From Flavobacterium bernardetii (GTDB lineage Bacteria; Bacteroidota; Bacteroidia; Flavobacteriales; Flavobacteriaceae), in NCBI RefSeq assembly GCF_011305415.1, contig NZ_JAANOQ010000001.1, positions 310,001-374,000 on the forward strand: a DNA stretch of 64,000 nucleotides, read 5' to 3'. Made by a program: the position numbers and the translations under genes. This document shows, one piece after another, positions 8,062 through 17,001 of the stretch; the stretch's first letter is position 1, and every line of letters starts with the position of its first letter. The notes under the pieces were generated by a model, which was not told where the DNA came from, did not search any database, and saw only the letters and a program-made list of their open reading frames with translations.

Positions 8062-9462
8062 TTAAATATTATGGTTTTTGATAATTTTTTGTACGTTTTC
8101 TGATTCCCAAACATGTGGAAATAAATCTTTTAAAATATAATTTTTATGAAAATCGGTGATTAAGGCTAGATTTAACGCTTCAATGGCATTAAATTCTTCG
8201 TCAATATTGTAATATAAACCCACCATTCTGTATTGAATTTCTGATTCGTTTGGATATAAATCTTTTGCTTGATTTAAGATTTCAAAAGCAGCAGAAACTT
8301 CTCCTAATACATATAAAACATCGCTCCAGCAAAGGAAATTATCTAATTCGATATCGCCATTTTCAAACGCTTTTCTGTAACCTTCTTCCGCTTCTTCAAT
8401 GAAATTTAAATACTGATTGATATTCGCATATCTTCTCCAATATAACGAGTTTTCACCGTCAATTCCAATCGCTTTATTGATGTAATAAAGTGATTTTTGA
8501 TAGTTTTTTTCAGAAATATAAAAATCGGTAATGGCTAACCAAGCTTTGTCTAACAATGGATCTTCGTGAACGGTTTTTAAATAAAAGTTTAAGGCTTGTT
8601 CTTTATTACCTAATTTTTCGTAACATTTACCAATGCGTAAATAGGCAAATGAAGTGGGATCGTCCAATTCAATTGTAATGTTGTAGCAATCAATCGCTTC
8701 TTGGTAGCGTTTAAGTTTTTCTAACGATTTGGCTTTTTCTAAAAAGGCTCCTAAAAAACCTTCGTCAATTAAACACGCGTAATCGAAAGCCCAAACTGCT
8801 TTTTCATACTCTTTTAAAGCATAAAATTGGCGGCCTAATTGATGCCAAGCGACTTCACTATACGGATTTTTGTCGATGAAATTTTCTAAATAAACAATGG
8901 CTTCTTTGTTCTGATCTAAGAAATCGAAACAATACACTACGTTGTATAAAGCAGAATAATCTTCTTCATCGTTTTCTAAACATAAGATGAAATTGTCTTT
9001 TGCGAATTCTAAATTATCCATGAACAAGTATTCCATTCCAATCATGGAATAGATATCGGCTTCGTCATCTGTATAACGAAGTGCGTTATTTAAATGTTCG
9101 ATAGCTTTTTCGTGCTGGTCTCTTTTAGAGCAAATATTAGCACGCTGAATGAAAACTTCTTCGTTAGTTGGTTCTAATAAAGCGATTTCGTTCAGTATTT
9201 TTTCAGCTTGTTCAATTTTGTCGTCGTAGATTAAAATTTCTACGTGAACTAGTTTTAAACCTGTAGATTTTGGATGTTGTTCTAAGCCCAATCGTAAAGC
9301 TTTTTTGGCTAGATTGATTCTTCCCGTGTCCATATAGTGCAAAACAATGTCCTCGAATTCTTCTGAATCAAAGAAAAAGACCTTGTTGGTTTTTAACATA
9401 GATTCAAATTTAGATAGCGATAAGTTGTTTTCTTCCTCTTCTTCTTCATGACTCATATTCAT
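8062..9462 (-). CDS. Tetratricopeptide repeat protein
   Basis: A 466-residue cytoplasmic protein. After an acidic start (a run of six Glu near residues 6-11) the whole chain is made of TPR helices, for example AEKILNEIALLEPTNEEV, AIEHLNNALRYTDDEADI and AIDCYNITIELDDPTSFAYL. No signal peptide or enzyme domain is visible, so it is a protein-interaction scaffold of unknown partner. The start could be Met1 or Met3. It is 9 bases upstream of the DedA gene and transcribed with it. The 192-base gap before it holds only a palindromic repeat. Confidence 0.88.
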   Translation of the reverse strand: MNMSHEEEEEENNLSLSKFESMLKTNKVFFFDSEEFEDIVLHYMDTGRINLAKKALRLGLEQHPKSTGLKLVHVEILIYDDKIEQAEKILNEIALLEPTNEEVFIQRANICSKRDQHEKAIEHLNNALRYTDDEADIYSMIGMEYLFMDNLEFAKDNFILCLENDEEDYSALYNVVYCFDFLDQNKEAIVYLENFIDKNPYSEVAWHQLGRQFYALKEYEKAVWAFDYACLIDEGFLGAFLEKAKSLEKLKRYQEAIDCYNITIELDDPTSFAYLRIGKCYEKLGNKEQALNFYLKTVHEDPLLDKAWLAITDFYISEKNYQKSLYYINKAIGIDGENSLYWRRYANINQYLNFIEEAEEGYRKAFENGDIELDNFLCWSDVLYVLGEVSAAFEILNQAKDLYPNESEIQYRMVGLYYNIDEEFNAIEALNLALITDFHKNYILKDLFPHVWESENVQKIIKNHNI

Positions 9463-9584
9463 AGCGCAACTATTTAAAGTTCATGTAATAAAATTACGTA
9501 ATTAAAGGCTCGCAATTTCCTTGCCAAGTGTATGTTTTGAACAATTTAATTAACAAAATTCAAGTTCAAAATCAACTATATAAC

Positions 9585-9636
9585 AACACAGATTAGAGAA
9601 ATTATATTAATTTTTAAAATTTCTTTAATCGGTGTT
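9585..9636. repeat. Dispersed palindromic repeat, family C, copy 1
   Basis: Imperfect inverted repeat. The left arm is AACACAGATTAGAGAAATT (9585-9603) and the right arm is AATTTCTTTAATCGGTGTT (9618-9636). The same arms recur at 19898-19949. It fills the gap between the aminotransferase stop and the TPR gene start and contains no reading frame. Confidence 0.75.
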
Positions 9637-9654
9637 TCAAATAAATATGATGTT

Positions 9655-10845
9655 TTAAAGATTTAAAGCCTCAACTTCATCCATAACTTCTAACAAAAGT
9701 TTACAACCTTCTTCAATTTCTTGGTTGGAGATGGTTAATGGAGGTGTAATTCTGATAGCAGTTCCTTCGAATAATAACCAAAATAAAATTAAACCACGTT
9801 TGTGACATCGTAAAATAACTTCGTTGGTAATATTCGGACTTTTTGTCATAGCTGCTAACATTAAGCCTTTTCCACGAACTTCGGTAATTAAAGGATGCAC
9901 CAATAGTTTTCGGAATAGTTTTTCCTTTTCTAACGTTTCCGCCATTAAATTGGTTTCGGTAATTTCTTGTAAGGTTGCTAAACAAGCGGCTGCAATTACG
10001 GGATGACCGCCAAATGTAGTAATATGTCCTAATTTCGGATTATCATATAATAAATCCATATGTGCTTCTGAAGCTACGAAAGCACCAACTGGCATTCCGC
10101 CGCCCATTCCTTTTCCGATCACTAAAATATCAGGAATGCAATCGTAATTTTCAAATCCGAATAATTTTCCTGTACGACCAAATCCGGGTTGAATTTCGTC
10201 TATAATTAACATTGCGCCAACTTCTGTACAACGTGCTCGAACTTTTTTTAGAAAATCGTTTTGTGGTTGAATAAACCCAGCGCCACCTTGAATAGATTCT
10301 AAGATAATTCCGGCTGTTTTTGTGGTAATTTTTTGAATGTCTTCTTCGTTATTAAACGTAATGAAATCGACATCTGGAATTAAAGGTCGGAATACTTGTT
10401 TACGTTCTTCGAATCCCATTACACTCAAACTTCCCATCGTATTTCCGTGATACGCATTATGACAAGAAATGAATTGACTTCTTCCAGTTACTCTTCTTGC
10501 TAATTTTAAAGCGCCTTCCGTAGCTTCTGTTCCAGAATTTACCAAATACGTTTTTTTTAACGGATGTGGAAGATGGTGTGCCAATAATTTACAATATTCT
10601 GTAGCAGGATTTTGAGCGTATTCGCCATACACCATCACGTGAGAATATTTGTCTAATTGGTCTTTTATGGCATTATTAACACGCTCATTTTGATGTCCCA
10701 AACTACAAGCCGAAACACCAGCTACAAAATCTAAATATTTATTTCCCGAAGTGTCGTAAATATAAGAACCTTTAGCATGAGAAATTTCCATAGCTAATGG
10801 GTGAGGAGAGGTTTGTGCTTGATATTTAAAGAAATCTTGTAGCAT
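9655..10845 (-). CDS. Class III PLP-dependent aminotransferase
   Basis: A 396-residue fold-type I aminotransferase. The phosphate-binding SGTEA loop is at 104-108, Asp216 is in IIDEIQPGFGRTG, and the PLP lysine is Lys245 in VIGKGMGGGMPVGAF. The sequence is closest to the ornithine/acetylornithine/4-aminobutyrate group and is usually named an aspartate aminotransferase family protein. The amino donor cannot be decided here because no arginine or lysine pathway genes are adjacent. It lies downstream of the OstA-like gene across a heptad-repeat junction. Confidence 0.9.
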   Translation of the reverse strand: MLQDFFKYQAQTSPHPLAMEISHAKGSYIYDTSGNKYLDFVAGVSACSLGHQNERVNNAIKDQLDKYSHVMVYGEYAQNPATEYCKLLAHHLPHPLKKTYLVNSGTEATEGALKLARRVTGRSQFISCHNAYHGNTMGSLSVMGFEERKQVFRPLIPDVDFITFNNEEDIQKITTKTAGIILESIQGGAGFIQPQNDFLKKVRARCTEVGAMLIIDEIQPGFGRTGKLFGFENYDCIPDILVIGKGMGGGMPVGAFVASEAHMDLLYDNPKLGHITTFGGHPVIAAACLATLQEITETNLMAETLEKEKLFRKLLVHPLITEVRGKGLMLAAMTKSPNITNEVILRCHKRGLILFWLLFEGTAIRITPPLTISNQEIEEGCKLLLEVMDEVEALNL

Positions 10846-10859
10846 GTTTAGTTTGGGAG

Positions 10860-10957
10860 TTTATAAGGTTAAAAGTTTAAAAGGGTTTGCTAATTGCTTT
10901 TCACTAATCACTAATCACTTTTTACTTTTTACTTTTGCCTTTTTACTTGGCTCTTTT
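10860..10957. repeat. Heptanucleotide array 1 (3' end of OstA gene and junction)
   Basis: About 14 consecutive 7-base units on the plus strand, such as TTTATAA, GGTTAAA, AGTTTAA, AAGGGTT, TGCTAAT, TGCTTTT, CACTAAT (twice), CACTTTT, TACTTTT (twice), GCCTTTT and TACTTGG. The unit drifts but the phase stays at 7. The array covers the junction with the aminotransferase gene and the last codons of the OstA-like gene. Confidence 0.85.
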
Positions 10958-12618
10958 TTAACTTCTTTCTTCCCATATTCCGTAGTTTCTTTCATTACGT
11001 CCATGGGTTTTTTCTCTTCTTTTTCTTTCTTTTGCGTTTCTGCTTTTATTTTTTCATCGATGGCTTTTTCTTCTTCTGGAAAAATGTTTTCTAGAGAAGT
11101 TATTTTTTCATCAATTCGCCAAACAAAACCTCGAAGTCGCCTTGCATTTTTCGGGAAATCTTTATCTGGATAGGTATCGCTTAAAATTTGTTTGAACGAG
11201 GTTAATTCTAAAATCTGATTGTTCTCTAATTGCATGTTAATACTACTTGAAACTCCTTTGTCAATACCAACCATTTCATCAGCATCGTTATACATGAAAT
11301 AGATTTTTTCGGTATTTTTTATTAAATCAACTTCGTATAATTTATTGTCTCTAAATTTTCCATACAAAAATTGTCCTTTTACTTGGTTGTAATTATCTTC
11401 TCCAAGTGTGTCTTTTTGTATTAAAAATGCATTGTTTAGAATTTTTAATGAATCTAGTTTTTCGGTTTTATTATTTCCAATTAAATGAATTTCGTCGCCA
11501 GTCATTTGGTTGTCGCTATTCCAAATTACGGGTCTACCTATTAGTTTTGTTAATTGTGTTTTGTAGTTCGAATGGATCGAATCACATTTTCCGCTCATAT
11601 CAGTTTTGAAAAAACGCACATTATTAAAAGCTCTAATCGTTCTATCTTCTTGTGGACCAGTTACTAATATTTTTTTACCGTGTAAATACATCGTGTCTTT
11701 TTCCACCAACGTTTTTACCAACGCTTTTTTGGTAATAAACATCGAATCTTTTTTAGTGCCACCAACATTTCTAAACACTTCTGCATAATGTCCGGTTGCA
11801 ATTAAATTGTTAATTGTGTCGGTTATTTTTACATTATTTGTGGCTTTAGCGAAATTTCTCTTTCTGTCGTAATTGATTATATCGCCTTCCACTTTCCGAT
11901 TGTTGTAAACGATATCTGATTTGTCGAGCAGTCTTCCAACATCATTTTTAGTGTCATAAAATCCTTTCGAAGTATGGATTACGTTTTCTTTACTGGTAAT
12001 TGTGCTAGGTCCGTAAACATAAGCGTGACCAGAATTATCGTAAAAATCTAAATTGTTAGTTTTAATTGTCACTTGTGGATTTACAACTGTAACGGCTGTT
12101 TTGAAAACATATTTTTTACTGTTTAAAAAATATCTTCCTGATTTACTTTTTAAGGTATTTTCTTTATTTACGATTGTACCCCAGCTTTTATAATAGGCTT
12201 GTTGAATACTTCTGTCGAAATAAATTGTATCGGTAGTTAAGTTAGAATCTGGTGAACGTAAATTTACATTTCCTGTTGCAAAAGCGAATTGTGTTTTACC
12301 GTTATATTCGGCATATCGGCTATTCATTACAATCGTATCACCTTGGTTTAAGGAAACGTTTCCGAATGCTTTTACATAATCTTCATCAGTATAATGATAG
12401 GCTTTGTTGCAGTTAATTCTAACACCGTTATGTTCCACTTGAACATTTCCAGTAAATACAATCGCACCAGGAATTTCATTTTGGTTTTTATCAATAAAGT
12501 CAGAATGTAAAATTTTAATTCCATTCGGATTTGTTGGAGCAATGGGTTGAGTTGGTGTTTGTGCATTTCCAAATAAAATGGAGAATATCAAAACGACAGC
12601 ATATATATATTTTCTCAA
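10915..12618 (-). CDS. OstA-like protein (LptA/OstA domain), LPS transport related
   Basis: A 567-residue exported protein with signal peptide MRKYIYAVVLIFSILFGNAQ. The mature part is a series of beta-jellyroll strands of the LptA/OstA type (for example GAIVFTGNVQVEHNGVRINC, FAFATGNVNLRSPDSNLTT, YVYGPSTITSKENVIHT). Such proteins bind lipopolysaccharide in the periplasm. The only possible start is TTG at 12618: an in-frame TGA lies six codons upstream and no ATG lies in the signal. The last 15 residues are lysine-rich, ending KKAKVKSKK, and are encoded by heptad repeat DNA. The native C-terminus may therefore have been extended by the repeat. Confidence 0.85.
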   Translation of the reverse strand: MRKYIYAVVLIFSILFGNAQTPTQPIAPTNPNGIKILHSDFIDKNQNEIPGAIVFTGNVQVEHNGVRINCNKAYHYTDEDYVKAFGNVSLNQGDTIVMNSRYAEYNGKTQFAFATGNVNLRSPDSNLTTDTIYFDRSIQQAYYKSWGTIVNKENTLKSKSGRYFLNSKKYVFKTAVTVVNPQVTIKTNNLDFYDNSGHAYVYGPSTITSKENVIHTSKGFYDTKNDVGRLLDKSDIVYNNRKVEGDIINYDRKRNFAKATNNVKITDTINNLIATGHYAEVFRNVGGTKKDSMFITKKALVKTLVEKDTMYLHGKKILVTGPQEDRTIRAFNNVRFFKTDMSGKCDSIHSNYKTQLTKLIGRPVIWNSDNQMTGDEIHLIGNNKTEKLDSLKILNNAFLIQKDTLGEDNYNQVKGQFLYGKFRDNKLYEVDLIKNTEKIYFMYNDADEMVGIDKGVSSSINMQLENNQILELTSFKQILSDTYPDKDFPKNARRLRGFVWRIDEKITSLENIFPEEEKAIDEKIKAETQKKEKEEKKPMDVMKETTEYGKKEVKKEPSKKAKVKSKK

Positions 12619-12710
12619 GGTTTCTATTTTTTGTCAAATTTAAGTAAAATGTATAAAAATGTGTAGGTATTAAGAATATTTTATGGTTTTTTTTATAAGA
12701 CAAGGCTTTT

Positions 12711-12735
12711 GCCACAAAGACACGAAGGCGCAAAG
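12711..12735. repeat. Short octanucleotide-periodic repeat
   Basis: GCCACAAAGACACGAAGGCG followed by CAAAG shows a period of about 8 bases (CACAAAGA, CACGAAGG, CGCAAAGA). It lies in the 232-base gap between the LRR gene and the OstA-like gene. Sequences of this style recur in flavobacterial intergenic DNA, but only this copy is in the window. Confidence 0.4.
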
Positions 12736-12772
12736 AATTAATATTAGATTGTGTTACCTTTTGGGAATAAAA

Positions 12773-12843
12773 AACCGCAAATTCTTAGAGTATTAAATCT
12801 ATGAATTTGCGGTTGAGATACTGAAACGAGTTCAGTATGACAA
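12773..12843. repeat. 71-bp palindromic repeat, downstream copy; terminator-like
   Basis: A 12-bp stem AACCGCAAATTC / GAATTTGCGGTT (12773-12784 and 12803-12814) is followed by the family A half-element with TACTGAA and TTCAGTA. On the minus strand the stem is followed by a T run, so it can terminate the LRR gene. It matches 15547-15617 at 66 of 71 positions. Confidence 0.88.
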
Positions 12844-12850
12844 AATAGGA

Positions 12851-15436
12851 TTATTCTTTTATGAATTGACTGGTACTAAAACCATCATTCGTATTTATTT
12901 TGATGAAGTAATTTCCAGTTTTTAAATTCGAAACATCAACTTTTAGAGCATTTCCAGTTTGAACCGTTACTAATTGTCCAATTGGGTTATAAATTTCAAT
13001 CGAGTTAATTTCAATTGCCGATTTTAAGGCAATATTCAATTCGTTAGATGTTGGATTTGGGTATAAACTGAAATAATTCGCAAATTCGAAACTCGGATTA
13101 TTTAAAGCTGCAATTGTTGTAGTTGCTGTATTGGTAACAATTGGGAAATTATAATCGAAATAAATATTTGCTGAGTTGCTAAATGTATTTCCGATTACTA
13201 AACTTGGTAAAGTTTTGATTTTAAATGCAATGTAACCATCGTTATTTGCATCATCGAAAGGTAAATTGATGTTTTCAAAAATGAATTCAACCTTATTACC
13301 TGAAATTTTTGTAACATAATTATGACTTGCGTTTAAAGGAACTAAGCTTGAAACATCAAATTTAGTGGTGTCAATCATATCTTTTACTACGATATTTTCT
13401 GCAGGGAAAGTTCCTGTGTTTTCAAAGCGAATCATATAATGTACATATTTTCCAACTTCACTTGGAGAAATTGTTGTTCCTTGTAAACACGTTTTGTCAT
13501 TTGGATCCAAAGAGTTAACAACAAGTTGTTTTAATCCAAAAGTATTGTCAATTGGTAATTCATCTGAATCTAATTGAGTTATTTCAGCTATATAAATTAA
13601 GAAATCACCTGCATTAACTGCTGGACTTTCAACTGGCGAATTTACATTCAATACAACACTGATTTCTCTAGTTTCAAAAGGATTTAAATTACTATAATTG
13701 AAACTTAAATTATTTAATGTTTGAGTTGTAAATGCTGGGTTTGTTGAAACGATATCTAAAACAGCGTCATTAAATTGTAAATTAATCGTTCCATTCTCAA
13801 CTTGATTACCTTTATTTTTATAGATGATTTTATAGATAGCGTCAAAACCTGGTCTGGCCACAGTTGTTGGAATAATAGAAACTTCAACGTCGTGTTTTAT
13901 TCCGTTTGGTCTAATACAAAAATCTTGTGTAAACGGACTAGTTTGTGTTGGGAAACTCATAACTACATTTGGAGGTGTAGCAGTAAAATAATTAGGATTT
14001 TCTAAAATTGGAGTTATTGTGTATTGACCAGCTTGTACAGGTATAGCATAATTACCAGAATTATTTGAAATTATTGAACCAGTTATAATTCCATCAGTAA
14101 TTGAATATTTTAAATTTGGGAAAGTACTATCAGTAATATCACATCCGTCATTTTCATTATCAAATTTTTGTTGTCCTTCAATGGTGTAAAATTCTCCACC
14201 TGGTACAAAAGAACAATATGTATTTACATGACAGTTTATATATCCAAGTGCTTGTATTTTATTTTGTATTAAATTTATTTGTGTTTCATCAGCACATATA
14301 TATTGTAAAGTTGGATTTCCAATTAATGAAATAGACGTATAGTTCATGTCCATGGGACTATTGTATGATTTTTCGATACTGTTATTTTTTATATTTAACA
14401 TTGTTAAAAGATTATCCTTACAATTTAGTATTGTTAAATTAAAATTATTTGAAACATCTAAATTTGTTAATTGATTATTTCGACAATCAATAATTTCTAA
14501 TAAATTATTATTTGAAACATCTAAATTTGTTAATTGATTATTTTGACAATCAATAGATTCTAATAAATTATTATTAGAAATATCTAAGCCCGTTAATTGA
14601 TTATTACTAACATCTAATCCTTTTAAACTAATGTTTTGAGTAATATTAATGTTTGATATTTCAATGTCGTCACAATTTAGATATATTAAATTAATGTTTT
14701 GAGACAAATCTAAATTAGTTATTGGGTTATATGCACATGTCAAGCGTGTCAATAATATATTTTGAGATAAATTTAAATTTGAAATATTATTACTATGGCA
14801 TTCAAGTATTTCAAGATTAATGTTAGAAGTTGTATTTAAGATTGATAATTGATTTGAACTACAAATTAATGTTTTTAATGCTGTGTTTTGAGATATATTT
14901 AAATTTGTAATTTGATTGTCACAACAAAACAAAATTTCTAATTGATTATTTTGAGTAATATTTAAATTTGAGATTTGATTATAATGACAATGTAAAGACG
15001 TTAATAAAGGGTTTGATGATAAATCTAAATTTGCTAGTTGATTGTTTGAACAATCTAAACTTTTTAGATTAACGTTTTGACTTAAATCTAAATTTGTAAT
15101 TCCTGTAAAACTAGATCTTAAACTGATTAAATTTGTGAAATAATTTAATCCTTCTAAGCTTGTAATATTTGATCCTGATAAGTTTAAGATAGTAATTATT
15201 TCTGCTTCTTGTATCTGAATTTCACCATCATTATTTGTGTCTATAGAGTTAGATGAATTTGTAGACCAAGAGTTTGATGTTGAATCATAAAATGGTTGTG
15301 CTGAAGAAGCAATATTATTATTGTAATTTGCTTCTAATAATTTTGCTTTAAAATTGGCATCAGGAAAATTGATAATTTGTGCTTTTGCGCAAATTGTACT
15401 AATTACTAAAATTAGTGTAAAAGTAAGTTTCTTCAT
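12851..15436 (-). CDS. Secreted leucine-rich-repeat protein with type IX sorting domain
   Basis: About 861 residues from the ATG that opens a clean signal peptide (MKKLTFTLILVISTICAKAQ); ATGs at 15439 and 15454 are alternatives. An EF-hand-like loop DTNNDGEIQIQEAE is near residue 70. About 300 residues of 21-residue LRR units with NQLTNLDVSNN follow. A conserved repeat-type domain of secreted flavobacterial proteins comes next (SLDPNDKTCLQG, VKDMIDTTKFD, IYFDYNFPIVTNT). A type A sorting domain closes the protein (FSLYPNPTSNELNI to the end). It is exported by the type IX system and probably displayed for adhesion. It is flanked by two copies of a 71-bp repeat. Confidence 0.9.
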   Translation of the reverse strand: MKKLTFTLILVISTICAKAQIINFPDANFKAKLLEANYNNNIASSAQPFYDSTSNSWSTNSSNSIDTNNDGEIQIQEAEIITILNLSGSNITSLEGLNYFTNLISLRSSFTGITNLDLSQNVNLKSLDCSNNQLANLDLSSNPLLTSLHCHYNQISNLNITQNNQLEILFCCDNQITNLNISQNTALKTLICSSNQLSILNTTSNINLEILECHSNNISNLNLSQNILLTRLTCAYNPITNLDLSQNINLIYLNCDDIEISNINITQNISLKGLDVSNNQLTGLDISNNNLLESIDCQNNQLTNLDVSNNNLLEIIDCRNNQLTNLDVSNNFNLTILNCKDNLLTMLNIKNNSIEKSYNSPMDMNYTSISLIGNPTLQYICADETQINLIQNKIQALGYINCHVNTYCSFVPGGEFYTIEGQQKFDNENDGCDITDSTFPNLKYSITDGIITGSIISNNSGNYAIPVQAGQYTITPILENPNYFTATPPNVVMSFPTQTSPFTQDFCIRPNGIKHDVEVSIIPTTVARPGFDAIYKIIYKNKGNQVENGTINLQFNDAVLDIVSTNPAFTTQTLNNLSFNYSNLNPFETREISVVLNVNSPVESPAVNAGDFLIYIAEITQLDSDELPIDNTFGLKQLVVNSLDPNDKTCLQGTTISPSEVGKYVHYMIRFENTGTFPAENIVVKDMIDTTKFDVSSLVPLNASHNYVTKISGNKVEFIFENINLPFDDANNDGYIAFKIKTLPSLVIGNTFSNSANIYFDYNFPIVTNTATTTIAALNNPSFEFANYFSLYPNPTSNELNIALKSAIEINSIEIYNPIGQLVTVQTGNALKVDVSNLKTGNYFIKINTNDGFSTSQFIKE
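14444..14632. repeat. 63-bp tandem repeats inside the LRR gene
   Basis: Three consecutive 63-bp units (14444, 14507, 14570) encode one 21-residue LRR each. Units 1 and 2 differ at only a few bases. The third is more diverged. Confidence 0.85.
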
Positions 15437-15546
15437 CATAGTTTCTTTTTTCATAAGATGCAAAACTTTGTAATTGGTTGCGTCTTTTTTTAAGAAATTT
15501 CTTATTTTAATAATAAGTGTTTGTTTTTTAAGAAACTATCTAAAAA

Positions 15547-15617
15547 AACCGCTAATTCTTAGAATATTAAATCTATGAATTAGCGGTTTAGATACTGAAA
15601 CAAGTTCAGTATGACAA
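15547..15617. repeat. 71-bp palindromic repeat, upstream copy
   Basis: Stem AACCGCTAATTC / GAATTAGCGGTT (15547-15558 and 15577-15588) followed by the family A half-element. Compared with the copy at 12773, the A-T pair in the stem has become T-A on both sides, so pairing is kept. It lies upstream of the LRR gene. Confidence 0.88.
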
Positions 15618-15644
15618 GTTTACGTTGACTTTTGGGAATAAAAA

Positions 15645-15664
15645 AATCCCGATTGCTCGGGATT
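15645..15664 (-). terminator. Terminator of purA
   Basis: Perfect 8-bp stem AATCCCGA / TCGGGATT with a 4-base loop TTGC and a T run on the minus strand, 9 bases past the purA stop. Confidence 0.92.
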
Positions 15665-15672
15665 TTTAAAAT

Positions 15673-16944
15673 TTATCTTGTGATAGTTTGTGTTCTGTCT
15701 GGTCCAACAGAAACTACTTTTATTGGCACTTCTAATTCTTTTTCAATGAACTCGATGTATGTTTTTAATTCTGATGGTAATTCTTCGTAAGTTGTCATAC
15801 CAGTTAAATCTGCTTGCCAACCTTTCATTTCTGTATAAATTGGTTGTACATTTTCTGGTTCAATATTGTATGGAAAATGTTTTAATGTTTTTCCTTTATA
15901 GTTGTAAGCTGTACAGATATTTAACGTTTCGAATCCAGATAAAACATCACCTTTCATCATGTATAATTCAGTTACACCATTTACTTCAACAGCGTATTTT
16001 AAAGCTACTAAATCTAACCAACCACAACGACGAGCACGACCAGTAACTGAACCGAATTCATTACCAATTTTTGCCATATTGGCTCCATCTTCGTCAAAAA
16101 GTTCTGTTGGGAAAGGTCCACTTCCTACGCGAGTTGTGTATGCTTTGAAAATTCCGAAAACTTCTTTTACTTTATTAGGAGCAATTCCTAAACCTGTACA
16201 AGCTCCAGCAGCTGTTGTATTTGAAGAAGTTACAAATGGATACGTTCCAAAATCTACATCTAATAAAGAACCTTGCGCGCCTTCTGCTAAAATTGTTTTT
16301 CCAGCTTTTAATGCTTTGTTTAAATATTCTTCTGAATCAATGAAAGTTAATGTTTTTAATTCTTCCACAGCTGCGAAAAATTCCTCTTCCATTTCCGCTA
16401 AATTGTACTGCAAGTTTACATCGTAAAAAGCAATCATAGCTTCATGTTTGTCAGCTAAAGCGCGGTATCTTTCTTTGAAATCAGCCATTTCAATATCACC
16501 AATTCTCAAACCATTTCTACCAGTTTTGTCCATATAAGTTGGACCAATTCCTTTTAAAGTAGAACCAATTTTCGCTTTTCCTTTAGAAGCTTCAGATGCT
16601 GCGTCTAATAAACGGTGCGTTGGTAAAATTAAATGTGCTTTTCTTGAAAGTAATAATTTTGATTTGATGTCTAAATTAAATTTTTCTAATCCTTCAATTT
16701 CTTTTTGAAACACTACAGGGTCCATTACTACACCATTTCCGATAATATTTACATTATTTTTATGAAAAATTCCAGAAGGAATCGTTCTTAAAACATGCTT
16801 AATTCCGTCAAATTCAAGTGTGTGCCCAGCATTTGGTCCACCTTGAAAACGAGCAATAATGTCGTATTTTGAAGTTAATACATCGACGATTTTCCCTTTT
16901 CCTTCGTCACCCCATTGTAATCCAAGTAGTAAGTCTACATTCAT
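15673..16944 (-). CDS. purA: Adenylosuccinate synthase
   Basis: A 423-residue enzyme that joins aspartate to IMP using GTP, the first step from IMP to AMP. The GTP loop is GLQWGDEGKGK (Asp13 catalytic). The second catalytic residue is His41 in NAGHTLEFD. Other family segments are GIGPTYMDKTGRNGLRIGD, AEGAQGSLLDVDFGTYPFVT and VGSGPFPTEL. Length is normal. It lies 57 bases downstream of the Fur-family gene across a perfect 20-bp palindrome, with no promoter-like element visible on this strand in the gap. It may be read from the fur promoter. Confidence 0.97.
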   Translation of the reverse strand: MNVDLLLGLQWGDEGKGKIVDVLTSKYDIIARFQGGPNAGHTLEFDGIKHVLRTIPSGIFHKNNVNIIGNGVVMDPVVFQKEIEGLEKFNLDIKSKLLLSRKAHLILPTHRLLDAASEASKGKAKIGSTLKGIGPTYMDKTGRNGLRIGDIEMADFKERYRALADKHEAMIAFYDVNLQYNLAEMEEEFFAAVEELKTLTFIDSEEYLNKALKAGKTILAEGAQGSLLDVDFGTYPFVTSSNTTAAGACTGLGIAPNKVKEVFGIFKAYTTRVGSGPFPTELFDEDGANMAKIGNEFGSVTGRARRCGWLDLVALKYAVEVNGVTELYMMKGDVLSGFETLNICTAYNYKGKTLKHFPYNIEPENVQPIYTEMKGWQADLTGMTTYEELPSELKTYIEFIEKELEVPIKVVSVGPDRTQTITR

Positions 16945-16981
16945 TGTGTTGTTGTTTGTTGTTTGTATTTATGCTTTGAAG

Positions 16982-17001
16982 GGACAAGTCGCGACTTGTC
17001 C
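16982..17001. repeat. Perfect 20-bp palindrome next to the fur stop codon
   Basis: GGACAAGTCGCGACTTGTCC is self-complementary over all 20 bases and abuts the stop codon of the Fur-family gene at 17002. It could be a dispersed palindromic repeat, a processing hairpin or an operator for purA. No T run follows, so it is not a typical terminator. Confidence 0.8.

Noticed and set aside
12757-15646. Composite transposon around the LRR gene
   Set aside because: The flanking repeats are direct, 71 bp long and hairpin-like; no transposase or target-site duplication is seen.
15959-16426. Plus-strand reading frame of 155 codons
   Set aside because: Antisense shadow of purA, with no recognisable domain and composition typical of a complement frame.
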